In this document: positions 17,966 to 26,668 of the stretch, piece by piece
How positions within the stretch are numbered: position 1 is the stretch's first letter
How the letters are laid out: every line of letters begins with the position of its first letter
Assembly (NCBI RefSeq): GCF_005217455.1
Contig: NZ_SZPQ01000011.1
Location: forward strand, 62,001 to 126,000
DNA: 64,000 nucleotides
Direction of reading: 5' to 3'
Origin: Martelella alba
GTDB lineage: Bacteria > Pseudomonadota > Gammaproteobacteria > Enterobacterales > Enterobacteriaceae
The notes under the pieces: model-generated
What the model was told of the DNA's origin: nothing
Seen by the model: only the letters and a program-made list of their open reading frames with translations
The model's database searches: none
Program-made: the position numbers and the translations under genes

Positions 17966-18633
17966 GTTCGCACTTCGCAGACATAGCCGATACCGCGCAC
18001 GGTATGAATCAGTTTCACCGTAAACGGACGATCCATTTTGGCCCGCAGACGCTTGACCGCCACATCCACCACATTGGTATCGCTGTCAAAGTTCATATCC
18101 CAGACCTGCGAAGCGATAAGCGTCCGGGACAGCACCTCTCCCTGGCGGCGAACGAACAGCGACAGCAGGGCGAACTCCTTGTTGGTCAGGATAATCGCCA
18201 TGTCCTGCCGGGTCACCTTGCGCCGCAGCATGTCGATATGCAAATCGGCCAGATGGAAATCGTTTTCCTCTCGGATCACCCCGCGCCGCAGCAGGGTACG
18301 GATGCGCAGCAGCAGTTCCGTAAAAGAAAAGGGCTTAATCAGATAATCGTCCGCGCCCAGCTCCAGGCCATGGATCCGATCCTGAACCTGATCGCGGGCG
18401 GTAAGAAACAGCACCGGCACGTCGCTTTTCTTGCGAATGATTTCCATCACCTGCCAGCCGTCCAGCCCCGGCAGCATGACATCAAGCACAATGGCGTCAT
18501 ATTCCTGTTCCAGGGCCAGAAACAGGCCTTCCGTGCCCGTACGGGCCAAATCCACCCGATAACCGGCTTCGCCCAGGCCTTTGCGCAGGTATTCGCCCGT
18601 GCTGTCATCATCTTCTACTATCAATATACGCAT
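17962..18633 (-). CDS. OmpR-family response regulator, CusR/HprR-like
   Basis: A 223-residue regulator. The receiver has the acidic pair in VEDDD, the phospho-acceptor Asp51 in IVLDVMLPG, Thr in FLTARD and Lys in [10 protein letters not shown]. The C-terminal winged helix ends in the CusR-type [36 protein letters not shown]. The ATG at 18633 is chosen because MRILIVEDD is the family N-terminus; the longer reading adds 11 residues without support. A 16-bp inverted repeat at 18719-18734, between this gene and the divergent one, is a plausible binding site. Confidence 0.92.
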   Translation of the reverse strand: MRILIVEDDDSTGEYLRKGLGEAGYRVDLARTGTEGLFLALEQEYDAIVLDVMLPGLDGWQVMEIIRKKSDVPVLFLTARDQVQDRIHGLELGADDYLIKPFSFTELLLRIRTLLRRGVIREENDFHLADLHIDMLRRKVTRQDMAIILTNKEFALLSLFVRRQGEVLSRTLIASQVWDMNFDSDTNVVDVAVKRLRAKMDRPFTVKLIHTVRGIGYVCEVRT

Positions 18634-18718
18634 CCCGATATGCCCTCCGGCCGATGATCGCCACACAGCGAATGTTGCGGGACATGAGTCAGTGTATCAG
18701 TTTGTCCGGCGCGCTTTG

Positions 18719-18734
18719 ATGACATTATTGTCAT
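18719..18734. promoter_or_regulatory. inverted repeat between the response regulator and DUF5666 genes
   Basis: ATGACA and TGTCAT flank TTAT as a perfect 6+4+6 inverted repeat. It lies in the divergent promoter region, 85 bases from the regulator start. CusR/HprR-type regulators bind similar short palindromes, so it is a candidate operator for both directions. Confidence 0.5.
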
Positions 18735-18862
18735 GGAACGGTCATGCGCCGGACCGGGTTGGTTTGCCAAGCTGAGGGGGAGAAAACGGCCGGATCAGGT
18801 ATTACCGATGCGGAAAGAGCCGGCGCGACAGGCCGGATTGATAAAACTCACAGGAGAATTTC

Positions 18863-19489
18863 ATGGCGAAGCATCTCTTTTTGACGGGAATTCTGGCGGG
18901 CGCCTTGACATTGAGCGCTCTCGCGGCGCGCGCGGCGGATGAACCGGCGCGGCCCCCGATGCCGATGCGCGGCACCATTACGCAGGTCAGCGGCGATCAA
19001 TTGCAGTTCACCGATCGGCAGGGGCAGACGGTCACCGCCACCCTGACCGACAAGACCGGCATCGCGGCGGTGGCGAAGGGCAATATCAGCGATATCAAGC
19101 CCGATAGTTTTATCGGCACCGCCGCCGCGCCGCAACCGGACGGTACCCTGAAAGCGCTGGAAGTGCACGTGTTCGATCCCTCCATGCGTGGTACCGGCGA
19201 AGGCTTTCGGCCTTGGCAAGGCGCCGATGGCCGTAAGGGCACCATGACCAACGGCACCGTCGGCACGCTGGTTCACGCCAATGGCCGAACCATGACGGTT
19301 AAGTACCAGAACGGTGAAAAGACAGTGGTGGTGCCGGATGACGTGCCAATTGTGACGTTGTCACCTGGTAGCCGCGCGTTGTTGGCGCCGGGAGCGCATA
19401 TCATCCTCTTCCCGGCGCCGGGCAACGCCAAGCCCATGGTCGCCGCCCGGATCGTGGCCGGTATCAACGGCACCGTGCCGCCCATGTAA
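18863..19489 (+). CDS. periplasmic DUF5666-like protein
   Basis: A 208-residue exported protein with a signal peptide (FLTGILAGALTLSALAARA, cleavage near residue 24). The mature part is made of two OB-like repeats of the type MRGTITQVSGDQLQFTDRQG...VTATLTDKT (about 33-100) and TNGTVGTLVHANGRTMTVKYQNG (about 130-190), as in DUF5666 proteins. AGGAG precedes the start. It is the first of three collinear genes with a b-type cytochrome and a molybdopterin oxidoreductase, and is divergent from a two-component system. Its function is unknown; a role as periplasmic partner of the oxidoreductase is a guess from context. Confidence 0.75.
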   Translation: MAKHLFLTGILAGALTLSALAARAADEPARPPMPMRGTITQVSGDQLQFTDRQGQTVTATLTDKTGIAAVAKGNISDIKPDSFIGTAAAPQPDGTLKALEVHVFDPSMRGTGEGFRPWQGADGRKGTMTNGTVGTLVHANGRTMTVKYQNGEKTVVVPDDVPIVTLSPGSRALLAPGAHIILFPAPGNAKPMVAARIVAGINGTVPPM

Positions 19490-19562
19490 CGGATAACAAT
19501 ACCGTGTCCGGCCCCTTCCCCGGCCGGGCCTTTTCCCGCTCAAGGTCATAAAGCGAGGCGCC

Positions 19563-20207
19563 ATGTCGATAAGCGAAAACGCCAACACGCCGACCATCCG
19601 GTTGCACAGGGCGCCGGTACGGTTAACCCATTGGCTGAATGTGATTATCATGTGCGGCATGTTCATGAGCGGTTGGGGCATCTACAACGCCTCCCCGCTG
19701 TTTCCCTTCAACTTTCCCCAGTGGCTGACCCTGGGGGGATGGCTTGGGGGATCCATTGCCTGGCACTTGGCGGTGATGTGGGCTTTGGCCCTCAATGGGC
19801 TGATCTACCTGCTGTGGGGCCTGGCCAGCGGTCATTTCCGCCGGGATTTTCTACCGGTTACGCCCCGCACGGTTATCGCGGATTTGACGGCGGCCTTGCG
19901 TTTTCGGCTCGTTCACTCCCCCGGAAAATATAATGCCGTGCAAAAAGCCCTTTATTGGCTGGTGTTGCTGTGCGGTATCGTATTGGTGCTGTCCGGTCTT
20001 TCCATCTGGAAACCGGTTCAACTGAGCGGGCTGGCGGCGCTGTTCGGCGGATTCGACCGGGCGCGCTACGTCCATTTTTTCGCCATGAGCGGTATTGGTG
20101 TTTTTGTTGTCATCCACCTGCTCATGGTGTTGGTTGTCCCGTCCACCTTGCCGCCGATGATCACCGGCCGCCTGCGCCGCAAACCGGAGGACATGGCCGA
20201 TGACTAA
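19563..20207 (+). CDS. b-type cytochrome (cytochrome b561 / thiosulfate-reductase b subunit family)
   Basis: A 214-residue inner-membrane cytochrome with four hydrophobic segments. Histidines suited to two b hemes are in APVRLTHWLNV (first helix), SIAWHLAVMWAL (second), and YVHFFAMSGIGVFVVIHLLMV (last helix, two His). It would pass electrons from the quinol pool to the periplasmic molybdoenzyme encoded next, with which it overlaps by eight bases. It plays the part that MsrQ (YedZ) plays beside MsrP (YedY), but belongs to a different membrane family. Confidence 0.85.
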   Translation: MSISENANTPTIRLHRAPVRLTHWLNVIIMCGMFMSGWGIYNASPLFPFNFPQWLTLGGWLGGSIAWHLAVMWALALNGLIYLLWGLASGHFRRDFLPVTPRTVIADLTAALRFRLVHSPGKYNAVQKALYWLVLLCGIVLVLSGLSIWKPVQLSGLAALFGGFDRARYVHFFAMSGIGVFVVIHLLMVLVVPSTLPPMITGRLRRKPEDMADD

Positions 20208-20961
20208 ACCGGCAAAACCCGGACCCAACCTGGAGCCGGATCAGCGTAGGGCGCTATACCGCTTGCAGCGGCGCTTGCTGCTGCGCTCGGGGTTGACGCT
20301 GGGCGGCTTGTCTTTGCTCAGCGGCTGTAATATGCAGGACGGCGACGATGTGGATAAAGTGCTGTGGGCCATGTCGCGCTGGAATGATCGGGTCCAGGCC
20401 TGGCTGTTCAGCGGTCGGCGCTTGGCGCAAACCTATCGTCCCGACCAGATTACCCGGCCCTTTCCATTCAATGCCTACTATCCCGAATATAATGTGCCGG
20501 AGGTGGATGTGGCCGATTGGCGGTTGAACGTCTCCGGCCGGGTGGCCGACAAAACCCCCTGGACCCTGGATCGGTTAAAGGCCCTGCCGCAACAGGGTCA
20601 GATTACCCGCCTTATCTGTATTGAGGGGTGGAGCGCCATCGGGCAGTGGAGCGGGGTGCCGCTGAGGCTGTTTTTGCAGCATATCGGCGCGGATCTGCGC
20701 GCCGGCTACGTGGGGTTCCGTTGCGCGGACCGGTATTATTCCAGTATCGACATGGCGACGGCGCTTCATCCGCAAACCACGCTGGCGCTGGATTTCGCCG
20801 GTCGCGCGTTACCGGCCGACTATGGATTTCCCCTGCGGCTACGGGTGCCCACCAAGTTGGGATTCAAAAATGCCAAGCATATCGTGGCCATTTCCGTGAG
20901 CGACACCAATCCCGGCGGTTACTGGGAAGATCAGGGCTATAACTGGTTTAGCGGGATCTGA
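20200..20961 (+). CDS. sulfite-oxidase-type molybdopterin oxidoreductase (YedY/MsrP-like)
   Basis: A 253-residue protein of the Oxidored_molyb domain. The N-terminus has twin arginine followed by a hydrophobic run (RRLLLRSGLTLGGLSLLSGC), consistent with Tat export and possibly a lipoprotein anchored at Cys43. The molybdenum-binding Cys is predicted to be Cys140 in RLICIEGWSAIGQWSGV. Later family segments are SIDMATAL, DYGFPLRLRVPTKLGFKNAK and NPGGYWEDQGYNWF at the C-terminus. With the cytochrome b gene it forms a quinol-linked periplasmic reductase unit. The substrate is unknown: methionine sulfoxide, TMAO and other S- or N-oxides are possible. Confidence 0.88.
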   Translation: MTKPAKPGPNLEPDQRRALYRLQRRLLLRSGLTLGGLSLLSGCNMQDGDDVDKVLWAMSRWNDRVQAWLFSGRRLAQTYRPDQITRPFPFNAYYPEYNVPEVDVADWRLNVSGRVADKTPWTLDRLKALPQQGQITRLICIEGWSAIGQWSGVPLRLFLQHIGADLRAGYVGFRCADRYYSSIDMATALHPQTTLALDFAGRALPADYGFPLRLRVPTKLGFKNAKHIVAISVSDTNPGGYWEDQGYNWFSGI

Positions 20962-20973
20962 CGCCGGCCGCCA

Positions 20974-22560
20974 TCAGGCTTCGCAGATACGGTTGCGGCC
21001 CTGGCGTTTGGCCTGGTACAAGGCGCCATCGGCATAAACCACCGCTTTGGAGGGGGTGTCCCCTTCGTCCGGCAGACCGACATAAACCCCGATACTTGGC
21101 GTGATCCGTCCCTCGCTACTGCCGGCGTGCGGGATATTCAGCCGAATGATGGCGTCATAGATCCGATGGGCCACGGTCATCGCGCCCGGCCGATCGGTTT
21201 CCGGCAACAGCACAATAAATTCCTCTCCGCCATAACGCGCCACCAGATCACGGTAACGCAGCGGTAATTCCCGCAGGGCCTCGCCGATGCGTTTTAAACA
21301 ATCGTCGCCGGCAACATGGCCGTAAATATCGTTATATTGCTTGAAAAAATCGATATCCAGCAGAATCAGGCCGAGCGGGCGGCGGTTTTCGACGGCCCGA
21401 CGATGTTCATTTTTCAGCGCCAGATCGAAATGTCGCCGGTTATAAAGCCCCGTGAGCCCGTCATAACGCGCCAGTTTTTCCAATGAGGCATTCAGCTTGC
21501 GCAAAGTCTGCTGGGCGTGCACCAGTTCAAGCTCAATCCGCATGCGCGCCCGAACCTGGCGCATTAACAATGAATAAATCAATAGAATGATGACGATAAA
21601 AATGAACGTCATGAACGCGTGGCTCACGGCGTCGCTCCGCCAGTCGGATAGGGCCTGGTCCAGGGAAATGCCGCTGGTGATGATAATGGGAAATTGCTTG
21701 AGATGCGCATAACTGTAAAGCATGGGCGGCGCATCGTGGCCAAGGGTACTGTTGACCGTGCCGGACTGGTTCTGCCGGATATTATCGCGAAACAGCGGGG
21801 AACCGGCGATGTTGGTGCCAATGGCTTTTTCGCTATAGGGATGGCGGTATAGCACCGTACCGTTGTTCAACAGCATCAGCAGCGTGGAATCGTCGTTGAT
21901 GGTAAAACGGGTGTAGAAATTGCGAAAACGGCTAATCATTACGCTTTCCAGCAGCACGCCGGCAAAACTGCCGTCGATGTGGTTAAGCCGTCGGGTAAGA
22001 GGCAGTATCAGCTCGCCGGTCAGCCGGCTGCGAATCACTTTGCCGATATGAATGCGCCGATCGGAGTGGGTGCGATGATAGATAAAATAGTCCCGATCGG
22101 AAAAATCATTGACGTCCGGCAGATGATCCTGGAGTGTGGCGATCATGCGGCCGGCGGCGTCGAACAGGGAAATCCCGTCTATCTGCCGGATGCCCTGGGC
22201 GGTTTGCTTGAAAAGCTGATGAAACGCGCTGCCTTGCGCGGGGTTAATGCCGCGCCGTTCAATGACTGAAGATAACTCGTCCAGGGTCGCTTCCGCCTGA
22301 ACGAAGGTATCGTTGGCATGCTGGGTCAACGCCTGGGTCAAAATGGCGGTGGTCGCCTGGGAGCGGGCCAGCGCCAAGTGATGGGTATGCCACAAATACC
22401 AGACATTGAGCCCAATCAGGACGATAATAAGCGCGACCGCGGAGGCGCCAAGCTGGAAAAGCAACGAAAAGCGTTGCCGGCCGTAAACCGCTTCTTCCCG
22501 GCTTCGTTGCCGGGAGTAACCGAAGTTTTTCATGTTTGGCATAAATATAACCGACGGCAT
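20974..22560 (-). CDS. membrane diguanylate cyclase with periplasmic sensor (GGDEF)
   Basis: Up to 528 residues. A membrane segment (about 34-55) precedes a 240-residue periplasmic Cache-like sensor (SVIERRGINPAQ.., DRDYFIYHRTHSDRRIHIGKVIRSRLTGE). A second membrane segment lies near 300-320 and the GGDEF domain fills the rest. The active site reads RYGGEEF and an inhibitory RxxD (RYRD) stands five residues before it, so the enzyme should be active and subject to product inhibition. It would make cyclic di-GMP for biofilm or motility control. The first ATG is used; Met7 or Met10 are equally possible, as no ribosome-binding site is clear. It converges on the molybdoenzyme gene with a 12-base gap. 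Confidence 0.9.
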   Translation of the reverse strand: MPSVIFMPNMKNFGYSRQRSREEAVYGRQRFSLLFQLGASAVALIIVLIGLNVWYLWHTHHLALARSQATTAILTQALTQHANDTFVQAEATLDELSSVIERRGINPAQGSAFHQLFKQTAQGIRQIDGISLFDAAGRMIATLQDHLPDVNDFSDRDYFIYHRTHSDRRIHIGKVIRSRLTGELILPLTRRLNHIDGSFAGVLLESVMISRFRNFYTRFTINDDSTLLMLLNNGTVLYRHPYSEKAIGTNIAGSPLFRDNIRQNQSGTVNSTLGHDAPPMLYSYAHLKQFPIIITSGISLDQALSDWRSDAVSHAFMTFIFIVIILLIYSLLMRQVRARMRIELELVHAQQTLRKLNASLEKLARYDGLTGLYNRRHFDLALKNEHRRAVENRRPLGLILLDIDFFKQYNDIYGHVAGDDCLKRIGEALRELPLRYRDLVARYGGEEFIVLLPETDRPGAMTVAHRIYDAIIRLNIPHAGSSEGRITPSIGVYVGLPDEGDTPSKAVVYADGALYQAKRQGRNRICEA

Positions 22561-22706
22561 CCCAAGCCAGGCAGACGCGCTGCCGTTTATGACTCGACCC
22601 TACCCTGTATCGCTGCGTGGCGTCATCCATCGGGTAGTCTCGTACATTAACAGTATTTATGCATTCCTACGCTTCGTCAAAGTTTCCGGCAAAACGGGCC
22701 GCGCCG

Positions 22707-23174
22707 TTATTCTTCGGCGCAGATAAAAAAAGGCGAGGAGATCATGCTGACCAGGATGGCATGCTTATCAATGCGCCGAAACCGCGGCAACACGGATCCG
22801 CCCACCGGCATCAATATCGGATCGGCAACGGAACGGGGTGTGTTATCCAGATTTGCGATGATTTCACGTGTGATGACGATCTCGTAGACGTCTTGCCGGC
22901 CTTTCTTCCGGTAGGTAAAAAACTGGGTTCTGTGCAGGTTGAATGTCTGCCCGTCATGGGTGAATGTGCCGTTTAAGGCATAAAAGCCATCGTGGGCGCC
23001 AATAAAAAACATGTTGGCCTCGGCGGTATAGCTGAAGCGCCCCTGCGTGGTTTTGGCGTGAAAAATCATCATGCCCTTACAATGAAAATCCCGGAACGGC
23101 TGACGATAAACATACCTGGCGAACAGTACGGCGAATAATGAAAAAACCAAAAAAACAATAAGTGTTTTTTTCAT
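22707..23174 (-). CDS. small membrane-anchored ToxS-like partner protein
   Basis: A 155-residue protein with one N-terminal membrane segment (TLIVFLVFSLFAVLFARYVY, residues about 3-22) and a periplasmic part of beta character holding two cysteines (FHCKGMM and FICAEE at the C-terminus). There is no clear named family. It starts three bases after the stop of a ToxR/CadC-like regulator gene and has its own GGGA binding site. Size, topology and position match ToxS/PsaF-type effectors that stabilise a membrane-bound winged-helix regulator. The assignment rests on context more than sequence. Confidence 0.6.
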   Translation of the reverse strand: MKKTLIVFLVFSLFAVLFARYVYRQPFRDFHCKGMMIFHAKTTQGRFSYTAEANMFFIGAHDGFYALNGTFTHDGQTFNLHRTQFFTYRKKGRQDVYEIVITREIIANLDNTPRSVADPILMPVGGSVLPRFRRIDKHAILVSMISSPFFICAEE

Positions 23175-23176
23175 TT

Positions 23177-24052
23177 TTAATCCCAATTATAAAAATAAAA
23201 GTTCAAGCAGCCTGATATATTGCCACGGGCGTCTTTATCGCACTTGGCCAGAAAAACCTGTTGGTTCGCATTATTACGTACTGAGACATTGTTGATAATG
23301 TTGTATGAAAAGAGCAGCAGTTGGTGTTTATTGCATCTTTCTATGCGCCCTTGCAGTGTTTTCTCCATTTGTTCATTCATCGCCGGTTTTTCATGATCAT
23401 TAACCGGCCTGAATGTATAAACATTGCAAGAATGAATTTTTTCAAAAAAGAATAAGGGCAGTTTATCTTTTTTGAACCAATAAATATCCAACGGCAACAA
23501 GGCGGCCAGAGCGACAGCCAGGGTGGCGGCGGTAAGAATTTTCAGACCAAGCGGTTTACCGGATGGCGCGGGGGAAATTTGGGCAGCGGCGTCGGCCGCC
23601 GTTGGCGATGCCTGCCCATCCGGGTCGGCGGTCGGCGGCGGCGCGTCCGGGTCCGCGGCGTGCGGTGATATCGCTCCCCCCGACGGCGCCGGGGGGGATG
23701 ATGGCAGCGGACCCACCGGCGCGACCAGCAAATGATCGTTGAGTTTAAGACCGCGTTTGGGCAGGGTGACGATAGCATTCGGCTCAAGCCCAAGCGTGGC
23801 GAACGCTTTTCTGATCAGGCTGATTTGCTGGTTCAGATTGCCATTGGAGGGTTGCAGTCCCTGTTTTATCCAAACCTGCTCAAATAACTGTTCACGACTG
23901 ACCGCAACGCCGGTCCCGCGCGATAAAATCAATTCCTGCAGAACCCGTCCCGCGGTATTGGATAATCGGATGGCGGATCGCCCATCCTTCAATAAATATA
24001 ATTGGTATTCCGTAGTATCAAATAAAACTGAATGATTAAAGAGATATTTCAT
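23177..24052 (-). CDS. ToxR/CadC-like membrane-spanning transcriptional regulator
   Basis: 291 residues in four parts. Residues 1-105 are an OmpR-type winged helix (SREQLFEQVWIKQGLQPSNGNLNQQISLIRKAF...IVTLPKRGLKL). Residues about 113-166 are a Pro/Ala/Asp-rich low-complexity linker. Residues about 168-190 form one membrane segment. The remainder is periplasmic with four cysteines (Cys209, then RCNK, KCDK and GCLN) that could form disulfides. There is no receiver domain, so signals must reach DNA directly across the membrane. The gene is followed at once by a small membrane-anchored protein, making a ToxR/ToxS-style pair. The target genes are not known. Confidence 0.82.
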   Translation of the reverse strand: MKYLFNHSVLFDTTEYQLYLLKDGRSAIRLSNTAGRVLQELILSRGTGVAVSREQLFEQVWIKQGLQPSNGNLNQQISLIRKAFATLGLEPNAIVTLPKRGLKLNDHLLVAPVGPLPSSPPAPSGGAISPHAADPDAPPPTADPDGQASPTAADAAAQISPAPSGKPLGLKILTAATLAVALAALLPLDIYWFKKDKLPLFFFEKIHSCNVYTFRPVNDHEKPAMNEQMEKTLQGRIERCNKHQLLLFSYNIINNVSVRNNANQQVFLAKCDKDARGNISGCLNFYFYNWD

Positions 24053-24276
24053 ACGCCACTCCGCGCATTAACCGAGATCGTCTCGCCCTGCTTCACGTCG
24101 CTTATTTATTAGCGGTGTCCATCCACACGCTGTCACGGTACAATTTAATAATGTAGAGCATATGCGACATCTTTCCTATTTCATATTTCAAGGGCAAGTA
24201 AATGAATCCCCGGCACTAGGGCTAACGCCGTGACTGACGGGAAAGAGCATGGCCGACACACTGATCGGACTTGTTC

Positions 24277-24294
24277 AGCTTACACATGTAAGCT
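24277..24294. promoter_or_regulatory. inverted repeat upstream of hxlR-fabF
   Basis: AGCTTAC and GTAAGCT flank ACAT as a perfect 7+4+7 repeat. No T run follows, so it looks like a protein-binding site rather than a terminator. Confidence 0.45.
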
Positions 24295-24307
24295 AAATTA
24301 GTCACCC

Positions 24308-24334
24308 AAGTCAGTACTATCATTGTAGTGACTT
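24308..24334. promoter_or_regulatory. HxlR-type operator candidate
   Basis: AAGTCAGTAC and GTAGTGACTT form an inverted repeat with one internal mismatch around a 7-base centre. Long AT-centred palindromes with GTAC-like cores are known operators of HxlR regulators (e.g. YodB), and the next gene encodes one. The hxlR start is about 100 bases downstream. Confidence 0.45.
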
Positions 24335-24438
24335 GAAAAAACGATAGGGCAGCCGGCGACGGGGGGGAATACAACATCCCTTGCCCCCTCGCGAGGGGCC
24401 GTCGCCCCGGCCGGTATTCCAATGACAACGTTGGCGAT

Positions 24439-24951
24439 ATGCAGAGAACCCATTTTGACCAAATGCGATGTCCCATCGCCCAATCCCTGGAACGGATAGG
24501 CGAATGGTGGAGCATATTGATCGTCCGGGACGCGTTTCGCGGCCTGACGAAATTCGATGAATTCCGGCAAAGTCTGGGGGTTTCGCCCACCATGCTGGCC
24601 CGCCGGCTTGACACGCTGGTGAGCAACGGCATCCTGTGCAAGCAACCCTACCAAACCCGCCCGGTGCGTCATGAATATCTCCTGACTGCGCGGGGGGAGG
24701 AACTGTTCCCGGTTTTGCTCTCCCTGCTCAGTTGGGGCAACGCGTTTCTGGACGGCGATCCCACCGTGGTGCCGGTTCACCGTCGGACGGGACGGCCCGT
24801 GGCGCCGCAACTGATTGATAAACATACCGGCAGGCCCCTTAATTTTCACAATGTCCGCGTGACGGGCGGCGCTGGGACGGCGCCCGGCGAAAAACCGGCA
24901 TCCGGACCCGTCTCCCCTTATACCGATGTGTCGAAACAGGAAAAAAAATGA
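24439..24951 (+). CDS. HxlR-family transcriptional regulator
   Basis: A 170-residue regulator with the HxlR winged helix over residues about 8-100: CPIAQSLERIGEWWSILIVRDAFRGLTKFDEF, then the recognition part LGVSPTMLARRLDTLVSNGILCKQPYQTRPVRHEYLLTARG. Cys11 is in the position of the redox-active N-terminal cysteine of many HxlR proteins. The C-terminal 60 residues are longer than usual and low in structure. It overlaps the ketoacyl-synthase gene by four bases and probably controls it. The signal could be an electrophile or oxidant, by family analogy. Confidence 0.9.
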   Translation: MQRTHFDQMRCPIAQSLERIGEWWSILIVRDAFRGLTKFDEFRQSLGVSPTMLARRLDTLVSNGILCKQPYQTRPVRHEYLLTARGEELFPVLLSLLSWGNAFLDGDPTVVPVHRRTGRPVAPQLIDKHTGRPLNFHNVRVTGGAGTAPGEKPASGPVSPYTDVSKQEKK

Positions 24952-26222
24952 ACAAGTGTCGAATCGTTATTACCGGCATGGGCGCCGTATCGCCCCTGGG
25001 CTGCGGCGTGGAAGTCAACTGGAGTCGTTTGTTGGCGGGCCGGTCGGGGATTGTGGCGTTACCGGATGATATCGTGGAAGGGTTGCCCGTGAAGATAGGC
25101 GGCCGGGTGCCCGATTGGCGGGACGATGCCGAGGCCGGCTTTAATCCTGAACGGTATGTGGCGGCAAAAGATCTCAAAAAAATGGATCGTTTCATTCAGT
25201 TCGCCATGGCGGCGGCGGATGAGGCCCTGCGGCAGTCGGGCTGGACCGCCGATACCCTCCATCGCCAGACGCGCACCGCCACGGTTATCGCCACCGGCAT
25301 CGGCGGATTTCCCGCCATCGCCCAGGCGGTGCGCACTGCCGAGACCCGGGGACCAGGCCGGCTGTCGCCCTTTACCATTCCGTCGTTCCTGGCGAATCTG
25401 GCCGCCGGCCAGGTATCCATTAAATACCGGTTTCGCGGACCGATTGGCGCGCCGGTAACCGCCTGCGCGGCCGGCGTGCAGGCCATCGGCGATGCGGCGC
25501 GGCTGATCCTCAACGATGAGGCCGACATTGCCTTGTGCGGCGGCGCCGAAGCGGCCATCGATCAGGTCAGTTTGGGCGGTTTTGCGGCGGCCAGGGCGGT
25601 GGCCGTGCATTATAACGATCGGCCGACGCAGGCATCCCGGCCTTTTGACCGGGATCGGGAGGGATTTGTGATGGGCGAGGGGGCGGGACTGGTGGTGATA
25701 GAACGGTTGGATCACGCGCTGGCGCGGGGCGCGGCGCCGCTGGCGGAGATTGTCGGTTACGGCACCAGCGCGGATGCCTATCATATGACCTCGGGGGCGG
25801 AGGACGGCGAGGGCGCCGGCCGGGCCATGCAAATCGCTTTACGTCGGGCGGGGGTCGAACCCCGCCAGATCCGCCACCTGAATGCCCATGCCACATCGAC
25901 GCCGGTGGGCGACCTGGGTGAAATCAACGCCATTCGCCATCTCTTCGGCGCCGACGGGGAACTGGCCATCACCGCCAGCAAGTCGGCCACGGGGCACTTG
26001 CTTGGCGCCGCCGGCGGGCTGGAGACGATTTTTACCGCGCTGGCGTTGCGCGACCAGACGGTGCCGCCCACCTTGAATCTGGCGAACCCGGATCCCGCCG
26101 CCGAAGGCCTGCGTCTGGTAGGCGGCAAACCGTTGCCCTACGCCATGGAATACGCTTTATCGAACGGTTTCGGTTTTGGCGGCGTTAATGCCAGTATTTT
26201 ACTTAAACGCTGGACCGAGTAA
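24948..26222 (+). CDS. stand-alone beta-ketoacyl-ACP synthase II (FabF paralogue)
   Basis: A 424-residue thiolase-fold condensing enzyme with the complete KAS triad: Cys173 in PVTACAAG, His314 in LNAHATSTPVGD and His350 in SKSATGHLLGAAGG. The C-terminus has the GFGFGGVNASI loop. It is longer than housekeeping FabF (about 413). It is not in a fab cluster: no acpP, fabG, fabD or fabH lies beside it, and it is translationally coupled to an HxlR regulator. It is therefore a conditional or specialised condensing enzyme, perhaps for altered chain length, a secondary metabolite or FabF-inhibitor tolerance. These roles are inferred. Confidence 0.88.
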   Translation: MNKCRIVITGMGAVSPLGCGVEVNWSRLLAGRSGIVALPDDIVEGLPVKIGGRVPDWRDDAEAGFNPERYVAAKDLKKMDRFIQFAMAAADEALRQSGWTADTLHRQTRTATVIATGIGGFPAIAQAVRTAETRGPGRLSPFTIPSFLANLAAGQVSIKYRFRGPIGAPVTACAAGVQAIGDAARLILNDEADIALCGGAEAAIDQVSLGGFAAARAVAVHYNDRPTQASRPFDRDREGFVMGEGAGLVVIERLDHALARGAAPLAEIVGYGTSADAYHMTSGAEDGEGAGRAMQIALRRAGVEPRQIRHLNAHATSTPVGDLGEINAIRHLFGADGELAITASKSATGHLLGAAGGLETIFTALALRDQTVPPTLNLANPDPAAEGLRLVGGKPLPYAMEYALSNGFGFGGVNASILLKRWTE

Positions 26223-26668
26223 CACGCGACGCGCCCCGCGAAACAGTGTCCGGCCGCGCGAACGCCGTCTTTGCGGCCAGGATGGATAAAGCCATTGCGC
26301 GCCTTGCCTTGGCGATGGGATGGGCTATGGCGGTGTTGAAGATTTCCGCCATACAGACAATTTCTTACCGAGTTTATGCCGCGCTTCATAGTTTGGCCCA
26401 CCCGGGAGATGATAGTGTAGAGGCAATAAAAATCAGGCCCTCGAACAAAACCCGCGCCGTTGCCCGTTACGCTCTACAGATGAAAAGTTAAACTATTCCT
26501 GTAAGGATATCGTGGTTGCACAATGCATTTTTCTTTTATGCGGACATGTTCTTGCGCAGACTATGTCTTACTTCATAGTTTGAAGTTGCGCACAGTTTAT
26601 ACTGTAAGGGCATAACATCGTTACATACCTGTACCGGTTTTAAAAAAAACGCCACAAGGATTCCGACA
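26223..26668 (+). promoter_or_regulatory. intergenic region upstream of maeB
   Basis: About 450 bases without a credible gene. The last 120 bases hold two inverted repeats: ACTATG/CATAGT with an 8-base centre (26560-26579) and ACAGT/ACTGT around TTAT (26592-26605). The second overlaps a possible -10 box TATACT (26598-26603); no convincing -35 was found. TTCATAGTTTG occurs twice, near 26379 and 26572. Confidence 0.4.

Larger units (their letters stand above)
24053..24438. other. intergenic region between divergent regulators
   Basis: About 390 bases without a credible gene. The left half, before the ToxR-like gene, is AT-rich. The right half carries two inverted repeats at 24277 and 24308, listed separately. 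No RNA gene or repeat family was recognised. Confidence 0.6.
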
